Both the position numbers and the translations under genes were made by a program. Shown here in pieces: positions 22,853-24,263 of a stretch of DNA of 24,263 nucleotides (position 1 is its first letter; the number at the start of each line of letters is the position of its first letter). Below the pieces are notes generated by a model. The model had not been told where the DNA came from. It saw only the letters and a list, made by a program, of their open reading frames with translations, and made no database searches. The stretch comes from JBGZEX01 sp041846495 (GTDB lineage Bacteria > Bacteroidota > Bacteroidia > Bacteroidales > Marinifilaceae): positions 1 through 24,263 of the forward strand of contig JBGZEX010000077.1 in NCBI GenBank assembly GCA_041846495.1, written 5' to 3'.

Positions 22853-24263
22853 ATGAAAAAAAGAAAAAGTTTTTGTCTTATTTTCGTTCTGTTTTTAGGA
22901 ATGATTAACGTCTACGGACAGACCGTAAAGATAAACGGAAGGGTTTATGACGAGACCGATAAACCCGTTATCGGAGCTACGGTAAGACTGAAGAATGACC
23001 CTTCCAAGGGAGTGGCAACGGATGTAGACGGTAAATTTACCTTAGAAGTTAAACCCGGCGAAATACTGGTTATTTCCTATGTGGGCTATAAAAGCCTGGA
23101 ACTTCCTGCCCGGGACGGGATGACGGTGAAGCTTCAGCCCGATTCCGAAGTGCTTAAAGATGTAGTGATTATAGGTTATATGCAGCGCAAGGTGGCGAAT
23201 ACGTCGGCTTCCGTTGTGAAAATAGGTTCCGAAGAGTTGACCGCAAAACCCGTCGCCAACCCTCTTGATGCGGTACAGGGTAAGGTCACCGGGCTTCAGG
23301 TATATTCCTCTTCGGGAGAGCCTTCCGCCCAGCTTTCCATAGCCTTGCACGGGCAGGGTTCACTCGGTGCGGGCACCGGTCCGCTCTTTATTTTAGACGG
23401 TATGCCCGTAGGTACCGCTACTATCCGAGCTATGAATCCCAATGATATCGAGAGTATTTCCTTTCTCAAGGATGCCGCTGCAACTTCGATATACGGGGCA
23501 CGCGCCGCCAACGGAGTGGTATATGTGATGACCAAGAGAGGAACGGTGAACGAACGGGCTAAAATCACCGTACGCGGACAGTACGGAGTGTCCACGCTTG
23601 CGAATACGGATTACTTCGAACAGCTTATGACGGCTTCGGAACTTCAGAGATATTATATCGAAACGGGAATTTACACTCAGCAGGAATTAGATGTTCTTAA
23701 TGAAAAATATTTCAAAGGGACCGATTTCAAATGGTATCAATACATATATCAGCAAGCGCCTATGTATGAGGCGGATGCTTCGATTTCCGGAGGTACGGGC
23801 AAGACTTCGTATTACCTTTCCGCAGGAGGCCTAAGTCAGGAAGGACTCAGAATGGGGTCGAGCTATAAAAAAATATTCGCCCGTATAAACTTGAATACCC
23901 GACTCAACGATATGGTTCGTATCGGACTGAATACTTCTTTATCGTACGATGATGCTAAAACCTCGCCATTCGGAAATAATAATGCGAGCGGAGGAGGTTT
24001 GGCTGCCATGAATCCCCCTTTCGTTTCGCCCTTCGATCCGGAGACGGGAGACGAATTGGAGTATGTCCCGTTGCTCGATATCACGACTCCCAAGCACGTG
24101 ATGAACACCCAATCCAAAGGGACCGATTCCTTTATTCTTTCCACCAACGGCAATCTTACCCTTACTCCCGTTCGAAATCTTATTATTCGTTCTATGGCGG
24201 GATTGGAGCTTAGCTACGGTTCTTCTTTCGGTAGAATTTATCCGAGCTATCGCCATGCGTACG
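22853..24263 (+). CDS. SusC/RagA-type TonB-dependent receptor, 3' end outside window
   Basis: It is an outer-membrane receptor that imports glycans, peptides or other large nutrients with TonB energy. 470 codons are present out of the roughly 1000 usual. A signal peptide spans about residues 1-22 (MKKRKSFCLIFVLFLGMINV). A carboxypeptidase-regulatory-like (CNA-B-type) domain follows at about 25-95 (INGRVYDETDKPVIGATV ... DGKFTLEV ... SYVGYK). A TonB-box-like KDVVIIG (102-108) and the plug domain (about 115-230) come next, with GPLFILDGMPV and the very conserved KDAAATSIYGARAANGVV. The barrel begins after that. The frame runs without a stop to the end. A susD-like gene should follow outside the window. 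The substrate cannot be read from the sequence. Confidence 0.93.
   Translation, partial: MKKRKSFCLIFVLFLGMINVYGQTVKINGRVYDETDKPVIGATVRLKNDPSKGVATDVDGKFTLEVKPGEILVISYVGYKSLELPARDGMTVKLQPDSEVLKDVVIIGYMQRKVANTSASVVKIGSEELTAKPVANPLDAVQGKVTGLQVYSSSGEPSAQLSIALHGQGSLGAGTGPLFILDGMPVGTATIRAMNPNDIESISFLKDAAATSIYGARAANGVVYVMTKRGTVNERAKITVRGQYGVSTLANTDYFEQLMTASELQRYYIETGIYTQQELDVLNEKYFKGTDFKWYQYIYQQAPMYEADASISGGTGKTSYYLSAGGLSQEGLRMGSSYKKIFARINLNTRLNDMVRIGLNTSLSYDDAKTSPFGNNNASGGGLAAMNPPFVSPFDPETGDELEYVPLLDITTPKHVMNTQSKGTDSFILSTNGNLTLTPVRNLIIRSMAGLELSYGSSFGRIYPSYRHAY

Noticed and set aside
1..24263. CRISPR array, prophage, insertion sequence or toxin-antitoxin module
   Set aside because: I looked for regularly spaced repeats, transposase or integrase motifs and paired small genes on both strands and found none; nearly all DNA is covered by core genes.

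Overview
The window is a stretch of Bacteroidota chromosome, most likely order Bacteroidales. The evidence is a truncated SusC/RagA-type TonB receptor, a Bacteroidetes-type S46 dipeptidyl-peptidase, the order ileS-dksA-lspA, a DksA with a degenerate zinc finger, and promoters that fit the Bacteroidetes -33/-7 pattern (TTTG, about 19-21 bp, TAnnTTTG) instead of the E. coli consensus. Genus cannot be fixed from the sequence. Almost everything is core housekeeping. I see no phage, IS element, CRISPR array, rRNA or tRNA, and no clear new defence or mobile system.

Layout. Positions 1-152 hold a divergent promoter pair, with a leftward gene just entering the window edge. Positions 153-1409 encode an aspartate kinase. 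Positions 1512-6462 form a tight operon, ileS-dksA-lspA-rnhA (isoleucyl-tRNA synthetase, ppGpp cofactor-like regulator, lipoprotein signal peptidase, RNase H). Positions 6598-7566 encode an SDR-type threonine 3-dehydrogenase that forms its own unit, with a clear promoter and a hairpin terminator. Positions 7627-12231 form an operon of RNase R, an M23 envelope peptidase and a split pair of ChrA-like transporters, joined by overlaps or gaps of a few bases. On the minus strand, purN-dnaE-trx (17049 down to 12329) ends at a hairpin terminator. Rightward again come acpP-fabF-rnc (17229-19498). These converge on a leftward S46 peptidase gene (21678-19507), preceded by rpmE type B (22064-21801). A gap of about 790 bases then leads into the 5' part of a SusC-like receptor gene that runs off the right edge.

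How the genes fit together. Translation and RNA turnover (ileS, rnr, rnc, rpmE, dksA), replication (dnaE, rnhA), fatty-acid synthesis (acpP, fabF), purine synthesis (purN) and envelope biogenesis (lspA, M23 peptidase) sit beside two peptide/glycan-acquisition functions typical of Bacteroidota (S46 peptidase, SusC receptor).

The most notable observation is that the IleRS signature motif reads G-I-H-H instead of H-x-G-H, in an IleRS2-like enzyme without a C-terminal zinc domain. This is the swapped motif linked to extreme mupirocin resistance. Other points are the single-cysteine DksA, the HLDF version of the M23 motif, the apparently intact PHP metal site in DnaE, the duplicated ChrA halves with a TTG start, and unexplained structure in the gap before susC.
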